DNA of 64,000 nt from the NCBI RefSeq assembly GCF_027497235.1, contig NZ_CP114902.1, positions 2,493,501 to 2,557,500 on the forward strand, read 5' to 3'. The notes beneath the pieces are model-generated. The model was not told the DNA's origin. It searched no databases and worked only from the letters and a program-made list of their open reading frames with translations. Both the position numbers and the translations under genes were made by a program. Positions 51,629 to 59,757 of this stretch are shown here, in pieces. Position 1 is the first letter of the stretch; each line of letters starts with the position of its first letter. The DNA is from Micromonospora sp. WMMD1128 (GTDB taxonomy: Bacteria; Actinomycetota; Actinomycetes; Mycobacteriales; Micromonosporaceae).

Positions 51629-52663
51629 ATGAGTGACAATCACCCTCCCTACGGAGGTTATCCGGACCCGAACGCCGGAGCGTGGGGCAACCAGCCCGAC
51701 CCCAACGCCCCGTACGGCCAGCAGCCCGCCTCCGGCGCCCCCTACGGCACGCCGCCCGCCTCGGGCGCGCCGTACGGCCAGCAGCCGGCGTCGGGTGCGC
51801 CCTACGGCACGCCGCCCGCCTCCGGTGCGCCGTACGGCGCGCAGCCGGGGTCCGGCGCGCCGTTCGGCGCGCAGGCCGGCGCGCCGTACCCGGGCCAGCC
51901 CGGCTACCCGGGGCAGCCGGCGCCGTTCGCGCCGGCCCCGCCGCCCGGCCGGTCGAAGAAGGGTCTGATCGTCGGCCTCGCCGCCGGAGCGGTGACGTTG
52001 ACGCTGCTCTGCTGCGGTGGTGGGCTCGCCTACGTCGCGTTCGGCGGGGACGACAAGGACGACCCGACGCCCGTCGCGTCCGGCAGCACCACCCCGGGGC
52101 CGGACGGCTCGACGCCGGCCCCCACCGAGTCGGCGCCGGAGTCGACCGGGCCGGAGGAGCCGTCCAGCAACGACGCGCTGACCGCCCGCTACTCGAGCGA
52201 GATGTCCGCCGTGTGCGAGGGCGGCTCGATCCTCAACGCCGCCCCGTACACCGGGCCGTCGAACGCCAAGGCGTACGTCTTCTCCAACGCCCCGGACCGG
52301 CCGACGTACTGGTCGCAGAAGTCGTTCAGCTCGGACAAGCGCTACTACGTCAAGTCGGCGGACTTCGCCAGCGCGTCGGTGATCGGCTGCCTGAAGGTGG
52401 TCGACGGCAGCGAGGGCACGCCGAAGAAGTGCCAGTACAAGGCCACCGACGGCAAGATCGTCACGGTCGACTACATCTCCTCCCGCTACACGCTGACGTT
52501 CCACGCCGCCAAGACCGGCGAGAAGATCGGCGACGGCGGCACGGTCACCGCGCCCACCGCCCGCTGCCCCAGCTTCATCTCCTACAACAAGACGACGATG
52601 AAGTCGTACGCGGCGCCGGACAGCGGCACCATCGAGGCGGCGCTCGACCGCTTCCTGAAGTAG
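51629..52663 (+). CDS. Pro/Gly-rich membrane-anchored protein
   Basis: 344 aa, no named family. Residues 1-about 108 are low-complexity, with repeats of PYGQQPASGA / PYGTPPASGA; the DNA repeat unit is 30 bp. One transmembrane helix (about 112-135, LIVGLAAGAVTLTLLCCGGGLAYVAF), a Thr/Pro/Glu spacer, then an extracytoplasmic domain of about 160 residues with four cysteines (CEGG, CLKV, CQYK, CPSF), probably two disulfides. ATG 51629 is chosen (GGAAGA upstream); the earlier in-frame GTG is not supported. Role unknown; such N-terminal regions occur in many actinobacterial membrane sensors. Confidence 0.78.
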   Translation: MSDNHPPYGGYPDPNAGAWGNQPDPNAPYGQQPASGAPYGTPPASGAPYGQQPASGAPYGTPPASGAPYGAQPGSGAPFGAQAGAPYPGQPGYPGQPAPFAPAPPPGRSKKGLIVGLAAGAVTLTLLCCGGGLAYVAFGGDDKDDPTPVASGSTTPGPDGSTPAPTESAPESTGPEEPSSNDALTARYSSEMSAVCEGGSILNAAPYTGPSNAKAYVFSNAPDRPTYWSQKSFSSDKRYYVKSADFASASVIGCLKVVDGSEGTPKKCQYKATDGKIVTVDYISSRYTLTFHAAKTGEKIGDGGTVTAPTARCPSFISYNKTTMKSYAAPDSGTIEAALDRFLK

Positions 52664-52670
52664 ACGAGTG

Positions 52671-52723
52671 TTAACCGGGGGCCCCGCCTATACGCAAGCG
52701 TTAAGCGGGGCCCCTTCCTTACA
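52671..52723. terminator. GTTAAG-type GC palindrome, copy 2
   Basis: GGGGCCCCGC (52678-52687) and GCGGGGCCCC (52705-52714) form a perfect 10-bp stem, loop 17 nt. It fills the 55-bp gap between convergent genes and is a bidirectional terminator candidate. The loop end GCGTTAA and the right flank TTCCTTACAC match the copy at 8694-8748. Confidence 0.75.
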
Positions 52724-54545
52724 CGCACTCGTTGGCGAAGATGCGCAGCAGCTCCGGCAGGTGGAAGCGTTGGCCGGACCCGGAGTCGACCGGCAGCAGC
52801 ATGTTGTGGTGGACCAGGTGCTCGACCAGCCGGTTGGCCTGCTGCCGGGGCAGGCGCAGGATCTCCACCGCGCTGGTCGCGGTGATCAGCGCGTCGGCGG
52901 CGGCCAGCGCGCGCAGCGCCCGGCGGGCGTCCACGTCCAGCCCCCGGTAGCTGACCGAGAGACTGTCCCGCACCGAGATGTCGCCGACGACCAGCTCCGC
53001 GAGCCGGTGCTCCTCGTCCTCCAGGTGCTCGGCGAAGCCGGACAGCGCCCCGTCCGGCTGGGCGACCAGCCGGCTGCCGACGATCCGCAACGCCAGCGGC
53101 AACTGGTCGCAGGCGTCGGCGATCCGGCCGAACACCTCCGGCTGGTCCCGGACCCGGCCCTCGCCGGCGATCGCCGCCAGCAGCTCCACCGCCTCGGCCC
53201 GGTCCAGCGCGCCGAGCGTCAGCCGCCAGCCGACGTCCAGGTCCAGCAGGCGCTGCCGGCTGTTGACCAGCACCAGGCTGCGGCCCGCGCCCGGTAGCAA
53301 CGGGCGTACCTGCTGCGCGCAGTCGACGTCGTCGATGATGAGCAGCAGGCGACGACCGGCGAGCGCGCAGCGCAGCACGGCGGCCCGCTCCCGGAGGTCG
53401 TCGGAGATGTCCGTCAGCGGCACGCCCAGCTCGACCAGCAGCTCCCGGATCAGCTCGCCGCTGCCGCGGGCCGGCTCCCCGCCACCGTCGAAGCTGACGA
53501 AGAGCTGCCCGTCGGGAAAGAGATCGGCCAGTTCGTAGCCGCTGGACACGGAGAAGGAGGACTTGCCGACCCCCGGCGCGCCGGAGACGAGCACCACGCC
53601 GGCGTGCTCGTCCGCGCCGGTCGGATCCGCGATCCCCTCGGCGATGGCGCGGAGCTGGCTGGCCGTGGTGTCCCGACCGACCAGGGCCGGCGGCTTCATC
53701 GGCAGCGCCTGCCGGCCGCCGGGCGGGGCGGGCGGCGGCGCGGCGGGACCGGGGCCGGCCACCACGGCCGGCCAGCCGGACGGTGGCCGGATCGCGGCCG
53801 AGTCGGCGTCCAGCGCGACGCGCAGCGCGCCCTGGAGCGTGGGACCGGGTTCGACGCCGAGTTCGTCGACGATGCCGCGCCGGGCCTGCTGGTACGCGGC
53901 CAGCGCCTCGGCGACGCGCCCCTCGAGTGTCAACGCGACGACGAGTTGCGCCTGCCGCTGTTCGTCGAGGGGTTCCTCGGTCACCATCCGGCGCAGCGCC
54001 GGGATGACCCGGGCCGGCTGGCCCAGCCGCAGCCGCAGGTCGGTCAGCTCGGTGGTCATCTCCCGGTGCTGCTCCCGCAGGGCGGTGACGGTGGCGTCCA
54101 GTTCGGTGCCGAGTTCCGGCAGGTCCTCCAGCGGATGGCCGCGCCACAGCTCGATCGCCCGCTCGAACAGGTCGGCGGCGTCCTCCGGCCGGTCCTCCCG
54201 GGCGGCCCGGCGCGCGTCGTCGGCGAGCCGGGTGAACCGGAGCAGGTCCAGCTCGTGCTCGTCGACCCGCAGGTGGTAGCCGGGGCCGTCGTGGACCAGC
54301 CGGTCGGCCGAGTCGCCGCCGCGGTCGAGCGACTGCCGCAGCCGGTGCACGTACGTGCGGAGGTTGCGGACCGCCGACGCGGGCGGCGCGTCCGGCCAGA
54401 GGCCGTCGACCAGCCGGGAGGTGGACACGGTGCGACCCGGGCTGAGCAGCAGCACGGCGAGCAGGAGGCGTGGTTTCGTGCCGGTCAGGGTGATCACGCG
54501 GTGGTCCGCAGACAGGGTCAGCGGACCGAGAACACTGAACTGCAT
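52719..54545 (-). CDS. SARP-family regulator with NB-ARC domain
   Basis: 608 aa: winged helix (1-95; QFSVLGPLTLSADHRVITLTG, NLRTYVHRLRQSL), BTAD (about 98-245), Pro-rich linker, NB-ARC with Walker A SGAPGVGKSSFS and RLLLIIDDVD. It ends soon after the NB-ARC winged helix and lacks the TPR tail of the copy at 5798-8638. ATG 54545 (GAGGGA upstream) is preferred over GTG 54578. It follows the biosynthetic operon 54645-64000 in the same direction after 99 bp, so it is the likely pathway activator of that cluster. Confidence 0.88.
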   Translation of the reverse strand: MQFSVLGPLTLSADHRVITLTGTKPRLLLAVLLLSPGRTVSTSRLVDGLWPDAPPASAVRNLRTYVHRLRQSLDRGGDSADRLVHDGPGYHLRVDEHELDLLRFTRLADDARRAAREDRPEDAADLFERAIELWRGHPLEDLPELGTELDATVTALREQHREMTTELTDLRLRLGQPARVIPALRRMVTEEPLDEQRQAQLVVALTLEGRVAEALAAYQQARRGIVDELGVEPGPTLQGALRVALDADSAAIRPPSGWPAVVAGPGPAAPPPAPPGGRQALPMKPPALVGRDTTASQLRAIAEGIADPTGADEHAGVVLVSGAPGVGKSSFSVSSGYELADLFPDGQLFVSFDGGGEPARGSGELIRELLVELGVPLTDISDDLRERAAVLRCALAGRRLLLIIDDVDCAQQVRPLLPGAGRSLVLVNSRQRLLDLDVGWRLTLGALDRAEAVELLAAIAGEGRVRDQPEVFGRIADACDQLPLALRIVGSRLVAQPDGALSGFAEHLEDEEHRLAELVVGDISVRDSLSVSYRGLDVDARRALRALAAADALITATSAVEILRLPRQQANRLVEHLVHHNMLLPVDSGSGQRFHLPELLRIFANECV

Positions 54546-54644
54546 GGGTTTGGTCCCTCGCTCCGCGGTACCGTCCACAGTGTTGTGGCGGCTTATTTCC
54601 CACCTTCGGCTAGGGAATAACCTGCCCCCAGATGATGAAAGGAC
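54546..54644 (-). promoter_or_regulatory. Promoter region of the second SARP gene
   Basis: A 99-bp gap with an AT-richer part. On the minus strand GGTTATTCCC and GGGAAATAAGCC (about 54588-54621) make an imperfect inverted repeat that could bind a regulator. Confidence 0.4.
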
Positions 54645-55601
54645 TCACCGAACGGCGCTCACGTCGTGGCCCACGGTGAGCTGGGCCGTCGCCAGGTGCG
54701 CCGCGTCGAGCACGGCGACCGCGTCCGCCACCCCGGCCCCCGCGGACCGGCCGGTGCGGACCAGCTCGGCGAAGTCCTCCGCCTGGCGGGCCAGCGCCGC
54801 GTACATGGTGGCGTCGCCGTCGGCCGGGTCGAGGAACATCAGCCGTTGGTGGCCCCGGGTGCCGAAGACCTCCACCGTGGCCATGTCCCCGCCCGGGAAG
54901 TGCCGGCCGAGCGAGACGAGCGCGGTGCCGCCGGCGGCGAGGCCGAGCAACGCCTGCGCGCTGTCCACGTCGTGTCCGCGTACCGCCGGGTCGGTGACCG
55001 GCCCGGCCGGCTGCGCCGCGACGCGGACGATGTCCTGCCCGGTCAGCCAGCGGATCTGGTCGAACTCGTGCACGCCCATGTCCACGAAGATCCCGCCGCT
55101 GCCGGTGCGGAACGCCGCCGCGGGCGGCTCGCCGTCCCACTGCGACGCCGCCACGAACAGCACCTCACCGAGGTCGCCGCCGGCGATCCGCTCGCGTAGT
55201 CGCCGCAGCTCGGGCACGTACCGTCGCCAGTAGGCGACCTGGAACCCGATGCCGGCGGCGGCGGCCACCCGCCCGGCCTCCGCGGCCTCGGCCGCGTCCA
55301 GCCCCGCCGGCTTCTCGCACAGCACCGGCACCCCCGCCTTCGCGGCGGCGGCGACCAGCTCGCCGTGCCGGCCGGTGGGCGCGGTCACCAGCAGCCCGTC
55401 CGGCACGGTCTCGGCGAGCAGATCCGACACACTCGGGTACGCCCGCAGCCCGGCGGCGGTGACCGCCGCGCGCGCCGCCGGCACCGGATCGACCACGTGG
55501 CCGATCCGGACCGTCCGGTTGCCGGCCAGCGCCGCCATGTGGTGCCGGCCCATCCGGCCCGCGCCCACGAGCGCCAGCCGGAACTCGTCATTCCTGGTCA
55601 T
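54645..55601 (-). CDS. Gfo/Idh/MocA-family oxidoreductase
   Basis: 318-aa NAD(P)-dependent dehydrogenase for a sugar or cyclitol. Rossmann motif VGAGRMGRHH at residues 12-21; VPVLCEKPAGLD with the active-site Lys; VDMGVHEFDQIRWL with catalytic Asp and His. inositol 2-dehydrogenase and aminosugar 3-dehydrogenases belong here. ATG 55601 overlaps the IMPase stop (ATGA). Last gene of the right-hand operon; pairing with the IMPase suggests a (amino)cyclitol or sugar step. Confidence 0.9.
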   Translation of the reverse strand: MTRNDEFRLALVGAGRMGRHHMAALAGNRTVRIGHVVDPVPAARAAVTAAGLRAYPSVSDLLAETVPDGLLVTAPTGRHGELVAAAAKAGVPVLCEKPAGLDAAEAAEAGRVAAAAGIGFQVAYWRRYVPELRRLRERIAGGDLGEVLFVAASQWDGEPPAAAFRTGSGGIFVDMGVHEFDQIRWLTGQDIVRVAAQPAGPVTDPAVRGHDVDSAQALLGLAAGGTALVSLGRHFPGGDMATVEVFGTRGHQRLMFLDPADGDATMYAALARQAEDFAELVRTGRSAGAGVADAVAVLDAAHLATAQLTVGHDVSAVR

Positions 55602-56440
55602 CGTCGTTCCCCTTCCTCGTCGGTGCCCTCCGGGCCGGTACGGTCCGGTCCCAGCCAGTCGGCGAGCGCCTCCACCACGGCCGGCGCGCCGGTGGCGAAG
55701 ACGGTCGTCCGGTCCCGGCGCCACCGCCGGCTCACCCCGCCGCCGGCCTCGACCAGCGCGGTGCCCGCGGCGATGTCCCACGGGGCCGGGTCGAAGCTGA
55801 CGAACGCGTCCAGCTCGCCGGTGGCCACCGAGGCGAGGTCACACACCGTGGAGCCGGAGTTGCGCAGGTCGGCGACGCGCGGCGCGAGGTCGACCAGCGC
55901 CTGGTAGGCCCGCCGCCGGGGGGCGGGCGCGTTGGGCACCGCGAACGCCACCAGCGCGTGCCCCGGCGTCGCCTCCCGGTTGACCGCCACCGGGGCGTCG
56001 CCGTCGTGCGGGCCGTCGCCGTCGAGCACCAGGAAGGCGCCGCTGGCCGGTTGCAGGACGGTGGCCGCGACCACCCGGCCGTCGCCGTCGCCCACGTCGC
56101 AACCGGCCGCCACGGCCACGCTCACCGCGTACCGGCTCGCGCCGTGGCTGAAGTTCAACGTGCCGTCCAGCGGGTCGACGATCCACCGCAGGCCGGAGCA
56201 ACCGGCGCTGAGCCCGGACTCCTCGGCCAGCACGGCGTCCTGCGGGCGGTCCCGGGCCAGCAGGTCGAGGATGGCACGTTCGCTCGCGTGATCCGCGGTG
56301 GTCACCGGATCCTGGGCCGCGCCACCCTTGTAGGCGGTCCGGAAACCGTGGTGGCGTGTCTGGCGGATCGCGTCCGCGCCGGCCCGGGCCGCGCGCAGGC
56401 TGAGATGGCGCAGGTCGCCGGGGGCGCCGCCGACGCTCAT
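55598..56440 (-). CDS. Inositol monophosphatase-family phosphatase
   Basis: 280 aa. The Mg-binding motifs are present: Glu73-Glu74 in LAEESG, Asp89 and Asp92 in WIVDPLDGTLNF, and PWDIAAGTALVEAGG near the C-terminus. Removes phosphate from inositol, sugar or nucleotide phosphates. The stop overlaps the oxidoreductase start, and its start overlaps the flavin reductase stop, so a dephosphorylation-then-oxidation sequence is likely. Confidence 0.9.
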   Translation of the reverse strand: MSVGGAPGDLRHLSLRAARAGADAIRQTRHHGFRTAYKGGAAQDPVTTADHASERAILDLLARDRPQDAVLAEESGLSAGCSGLRWIVDPLDGTLNFSHGASRYAVSVAVAAGCDVGDGDGRVVAATVLQPASGAFLVLDGDGPHDGDAPVAVNREATPGHALVAFAVPNAPAPRRRAYQALVDLAPRVADLRNSGSTVCDLASVATGELDAFVSFDPAPWDIAAGTALVEAGGGVSRRWRRDRTTVFATGAPAVVEALADWLGPDRTGPEGTDEEGERR

Positions 56441-56970
56441 CGCGCCACCTCCGCTTCCCGCAGGTCGGCGACCTGCGCGTAGTGGCCGTCCACGAAGAGC
56501 AGCGGCGGCGCGGACCGGAGCAGGCCGGCGGCGCGGACGGTCCCGATCAGCACGGCGTGGTCACCGACCGGCTCGGCCGACACCGCCTCGCACCCGAAGT
56601 ACGCCACCCCGTCGGTCAGCCGGGGGCAGCCGGTCGCCCGCTCCGCGTCGTACGCGACACCCGCGAAACCCTCGGCGCCGGTCGGTCGGCCCCGGCTGGC
56701 GAACCAGGCGGCGTCCTCGCGCTGGTCGTCGGCGAGCACGGTGACCGCGAACCGGCCGGTCCGCTGGACCGCGCCGAGCAACCGGCAGTCCCGCCGCAGG
56801 CAGACCAGCAGCATCCGGGGGGACAGGGACACCGTGGTGAACGAGTTGACGGTCATCCCGAGCGGCCCGTCGGGTCCGACCGCCGTGGTCACCGCCACTC
56901 CGGTGGCGAACCGCCCGGCGACGGACCGGAACGCCAGTTGCTGCTCGTCCGCTTCGCTGATCCCGGTCAT
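56437..56970 (-). CDS. Flavin reductase-like FMN-binding protein
   Basis: 177 aa with the flavin-reductase fold: FRSVAGRFATGVAVTTAVGPDGPLGMTVNSFTTVSL, then RLLGAVQRTGRFAVTVLADDQ and VLIGTVRAA. It provides reduced flavin to a monooxygenase or halogenase, not seen so far in the window (compare BtrV/BtrO of butirosin). ATG 56970 preferred over GTG 56973 from AGGAG spacing; overlaps the ligase stop. Confidence 0.87.
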   Translation of the reverse strand: MTGISEADEQQLAFRSVAGRFATGVAVTTAVGPDGPLGMTVNSFTTVSLSPRMLLVCLRRDCRLLGAVQRTGRFAVTVLADDQREDAAWFASRGRPTGAEGFAGVAYDAERATGCPRLTDGVAYFGCEAVSAEPVGDHAVLIGTVRAAGLLRSAPPLLFVDGHYAQVADLREAEVAR

Positions 56971-58469
56971 CACCGTTCTCCTCTCGTCCCGCCGGCCCCG
57001 TCGCCGACCAGGGCGGCGGTGCGGCGTCGGTCGGTCTTGCCGTTGCCGTTCGTGGGCAACGCGGCCACGTGGTGGATCCGGGCCGGCGCCATGTAGCCGG
57101 GCAACCGGTCGGCGCAGCGGCGGGCCAGCTCGGCGGCGATCCCGGCGGCGCCGGTGTAGACCGCCTGGAGGGTGACGGCGTCGCCCTCACCGAGCGCCAG
57201 CACCACCGCGTCCTCCACGCCGGGGTGGCCGCGCAGCACCATCTCGATCTCGCCCAGCTCGATCCGGTAGCCGCGCAGCTTCACCTGGTCGTCGAGGCGT
57301 CCGTGGTGCACGAGCGTGCCGTGCTCGCGGCGGACCCGGTCGCCCGTGCGGTAGTACCGCTGCCCGGCGTGCGTGACGAACCGGCCCTCGTCGTCCGCCG
57401 GGTCGAGGTAGCCGGCGAAGCGCTGCGGCCCCCGGACGCACAGCTCGCCGTCGTCGCCGCCGGTGCCGCCGTCCTCGTCGCGCAGGATCGCGTCGAGGGT
57501 GTCGTACACGTCGCCGATCGGCACGGTGCCGTTCGAGGTCGCCGGCCAGTCCGCCGGGTCGGCCGGCAGCCGGTGGGCGGCGCAGGTCACGGTCAGCTCG
57601 GTGGGGCCGTAGAGGTTCTCCACCACGCTGTTCGGCGCCGCCGCCGCCCAGGCCCGCGCCGCCTCGTGCGTGAGCTGCTCACCGGCGAACAGGCTGTGCC
57701 GCAGGCCGGGCATGACGCCGGGGGAGAGCATCCGCATCCGGCGGGCCAGCGACACCACCGAGGGCACCGAGAACCAGTGGGTGATGCGCCGCTCGTTGAC
57801 GAACCGCACCGGCGTCAGCACCTCGTCCGGCTGCGGCACCACGAGCGTCGCGCCGCCGCCCCAGGCGACGAACATGTCGAACACCGACGGGTCGAAGGTC
57901 AGGTCGAAGGTCTGCGACAGCCGGTCGCCCGGGCCGACCGGGTAGCGGTCGAGGCAGTGGGCGAGGTAGGCGTCGACGTTGCGGTGCCGGATCGGCACAC
58001 CCTTGGGCCGCCCGGTCGACCCGGACGTGAACAGCAGGTACGCCACGTCGTCCGGACCGCTCGCCGGCTCCGGCGCCGGTCCGGCCGGCGCGTCGTCGAG
58101 CCGTACCGTGGCGGCGCCGCCCGCGACCCCGGCCGCGACCTGCGCGCCGGCGGCGTCCACCACCACGGCGTCCACCCCGGCGTCGCGGCACAGCCCGGCG
58201 TTGCGGGCGGTCGGGAACGCCGGGTTGAGCGGCACCACGACGGCGCCGGCCCGCAGCGCGGCCAGATAACCGGCGTACGCGGGCAGGCTGCGGGCGGCCA
58301 GCAGGCCGACCGCCCGGGGACGCCGCCCCACCTCGGCGTGGATCCGTCCGGCGAGGCCGCCGGCCAGGTCGTGCAGCCGGCGGTACGTCACCGACTGCCC
58401 GTCGACCTCCAACGCGACCGCCTCGGGCGCGCGCTCCACACTCCGCTGGAACCACTTGTAGAGACTCAC
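56970..58469 (-). CDS. AMP-forming amino-acid/acyl ligase (NRPS A-domain-like), copy 2
   Basis: 499 aa, a free-standing adenylation enzyme. Core motifs: LLFTSGSTGRPKGVP (A3), NLYGPTELTVTC (A5), GELCVRGPQRFAGY, YYRTGDRVRREHG (A7), HHGRLDDQVKLRGYRIELGEIE (A8) and LPTNGNGKTDRR (A10) with the catalytic Lys. The close match to NRPS A-domain motifs suggests an amino acid substrate loaded on a carrier protein. GTG 58469 with GGGAG 8 bases upstream. Substrate not predicted. Confidence 0.9.
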   Translation of the reverse strand: MSLYKWFQRSVERAPEAVALEVDGQSVTYRRLHDLAGGLAGRIHAEVGRRPRAVGLLAARSLPAYAGYLAALRAGAVVVPLNPAFPTARNAGLCRDAGVDAVVVDAAGAQVAAGVAGGAATVRLDDAPAGPAPEPASGPDDVAYLLFTSGSTGRPKGVPIRHRNVDAYLAHCLDRYPVGPGDRLSQTFDLTFDPSVFDMFVAWGGGATLVVPQPDEVLTPVRFVNERRITHWFSVPSVVSLARRMRMLSPGVMPGLRHSLFAGEQLTHEAARAWAAAAPNSVVENLYGPTELTVTCAAHRLPADPADWPATSNGTVPIGDVYDTLDAILRDEDGGTGGDDGELCVRGPQRFAGYLDPADDEGRFVTHAGQRYYRTGDRVRREHGTLVHHGRLDDQVKLRGYRIELGEIEMVLRGHPGVEDAVVLALGEGDAVTLQAVYTGAAGIAAELARRCADRLPGYMAPARIHHVAALPTNGNGKTDRRRTAALVGDGAGGTRGER

Positions 58470-58560
58470 GGCGGTACTCCCTTCCTCGTGCTGTCGGCCT
58501 TCCTCGTGCGGTCGGTGCGGTCGGCGTTGTCGGTGCTGCCGGCGCGGTTGGCGTCGTCGG

Positions 58561-59757
58561 TCAGCGCCCGGCGTCGACAAGTTCGTCGGCGTGGTCGGCG
58601 ATGCCGGCGAGCATTGCGCCGGTGGCACCGCCGGCGATGCCGAACATGGCCGCCTCGGTGCGCAGGTGCGCCTCGCCGCCGTCGCGGAAGGCGTCCGCGC
58701 CGCGCAGGTGCACGGCCTCGGCGGCGACCCGCTCGACCGTCTCGGCGGCGGTGATCTTGAGAAGCATGCCGGTCACCGGGGACGGGACGGCGTCCGGCGC
58801 GGCCAGCGGCGGCGCGCACAGCGCGTCGAGCTGCCGGACCGCCACCAGGCAGCGGGCGTACCGCTCCCGGATCGCCGGGCGGTCCCACAGCGTCCCCTCG
58901 CCGGCCGGCCGGCCGCGCAGCCAGTCGCGCAGGCCGGCGAGCATCCGGTGGCACATCGCCCGCGCCCACAGCGCGCTCGCCAGCCGCTCCACGCCGGCCT
59001 GCCGGGCGAAGCCGGCAAGCGCCCGGCCGGGGCGGCCCACCACGGCGTCCGGGTCGAGCGCGACGGCGGCGAACCGCAGGTGACCGGTGCCGGCGCCGGC
59101 GAACGCCCGCCCGGCGGAGGAGACCGTCACGCCCGGCGCGGCGGCCGGGGTGAGCAGCCAGCAGAAGCTGGTGAAGTGGCGCGCCTCGCGGTGCCGGGCG
59201 AGCACCAGCGCCGCGTCGCACGTCGTCGCGTTGGTGATCCAGGTCTTCCCGCCGTCCAGGGTGGCCGTGCCCTCGCCCAGCTTCACCCGGGTGGTGGCGT
59301 CGAGCAGGTCCGAGCCGGACCCGGCGGCGTCGGTGACGGCGAGCGCCACCACGGTCTCGCCGCGCAACATGCCACGGCGCGCGGTCTCCGCCGGCCCACC
59401 GGCGCCGGCCAGCAGCGGCAGTACGGTGGCGACCTGGACGCAGACCGACAGCGTCACGCCCAGCGGGCAGTGGGCGTCCAGTTCGGTGAGCAGCGCCGAC
59501 AGCCGAACCGGGTCCGGCTGCTCGCCGTCCGGGTAGAGGGCCGCGGTGACGCCGCCGGCGCCGAGTGCCCGCCACACGGCGCGCGGGTCGGCGACGTCCA
59601 CGCCGGCCAGGGCCACGCGCACCCGCGCGGCATGGTTCCCGGCCGGCGTCGCGGACGCCTTCGTCGGCGTCGGCGTCGGCGTCAGGGGCGTCGGCGTCGC
59701 GGCCCTCGGCGTCGGCGTCGGCGTCGCGGCCCTCGGCGTCGGCGTCGGCTCAGGCAA
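58561..59757 (-). CDS. Acyl-CoA dehydrogenase-fold protein, copy 2 (diverged)
   Basis: Up to 398 aa. The middle shows VALAVTDAAGSGSDLLDATT and TATLDGGKTWITNA, the FAD-contact blocks of the ACAD fold, and the C-terminus AEAVHLRGADAF and MFGIAGGATGAMLAGIAD. The usual C-terminal arginine/glutamate pattern is weak, so it may be an inactive or specialised partner of copy 1. The N-terminus is a run of PTPTPRAAT repeats from a TTG that overlaps the stop of copy 1; translation may instead start after the repeat. Start uncertain. Confidence 0.75.
   Translation of the reverse strand: MPEPTPTPRAATPTPTPRAATPTPLTPTPTPTKASATPAGNHAARVRVALAGVDVADPRAVWRALGAGGVTAALYPDGEQPDPVRLSALLTELDAHCPLGVTLSVCVQVATVLPLLAGAGGPAETARRGMLRGETVVALAVTDAAGSGSDLLDATTRVKLGEGTATLDGGKTWITNATTCDAALVLARHREARHFTSFCWLLTPAAAPGVTVSSAGRAFAGAGTGHLRFAAVALDPDAVVGRPGRALAGFARQAGVERLASALWARAMCHRMLAGLRDWLRGRPAGEGTLWDRPAIRERYARCLVAVRQLDALCAPPLAAPDAVPSPVTGMLLKITAAETVERVAAEAVHLRGADAFRDGGEAHLRTEAAMFGIAGGATGAMLAGIADHADELVDAGR
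59661..59755 (-). repeat. Tandem repeat at the ACAD-pair junction
   Basis: Runs of GGCGTC triplet-pairs organised in larger units containing GCGGCCCTCGGCGTCGGCGT, present twice plus partial copies. It encodes the PTPTPRAA region at the N-terminus of ACAD copy 2. Confidence 0.75.
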
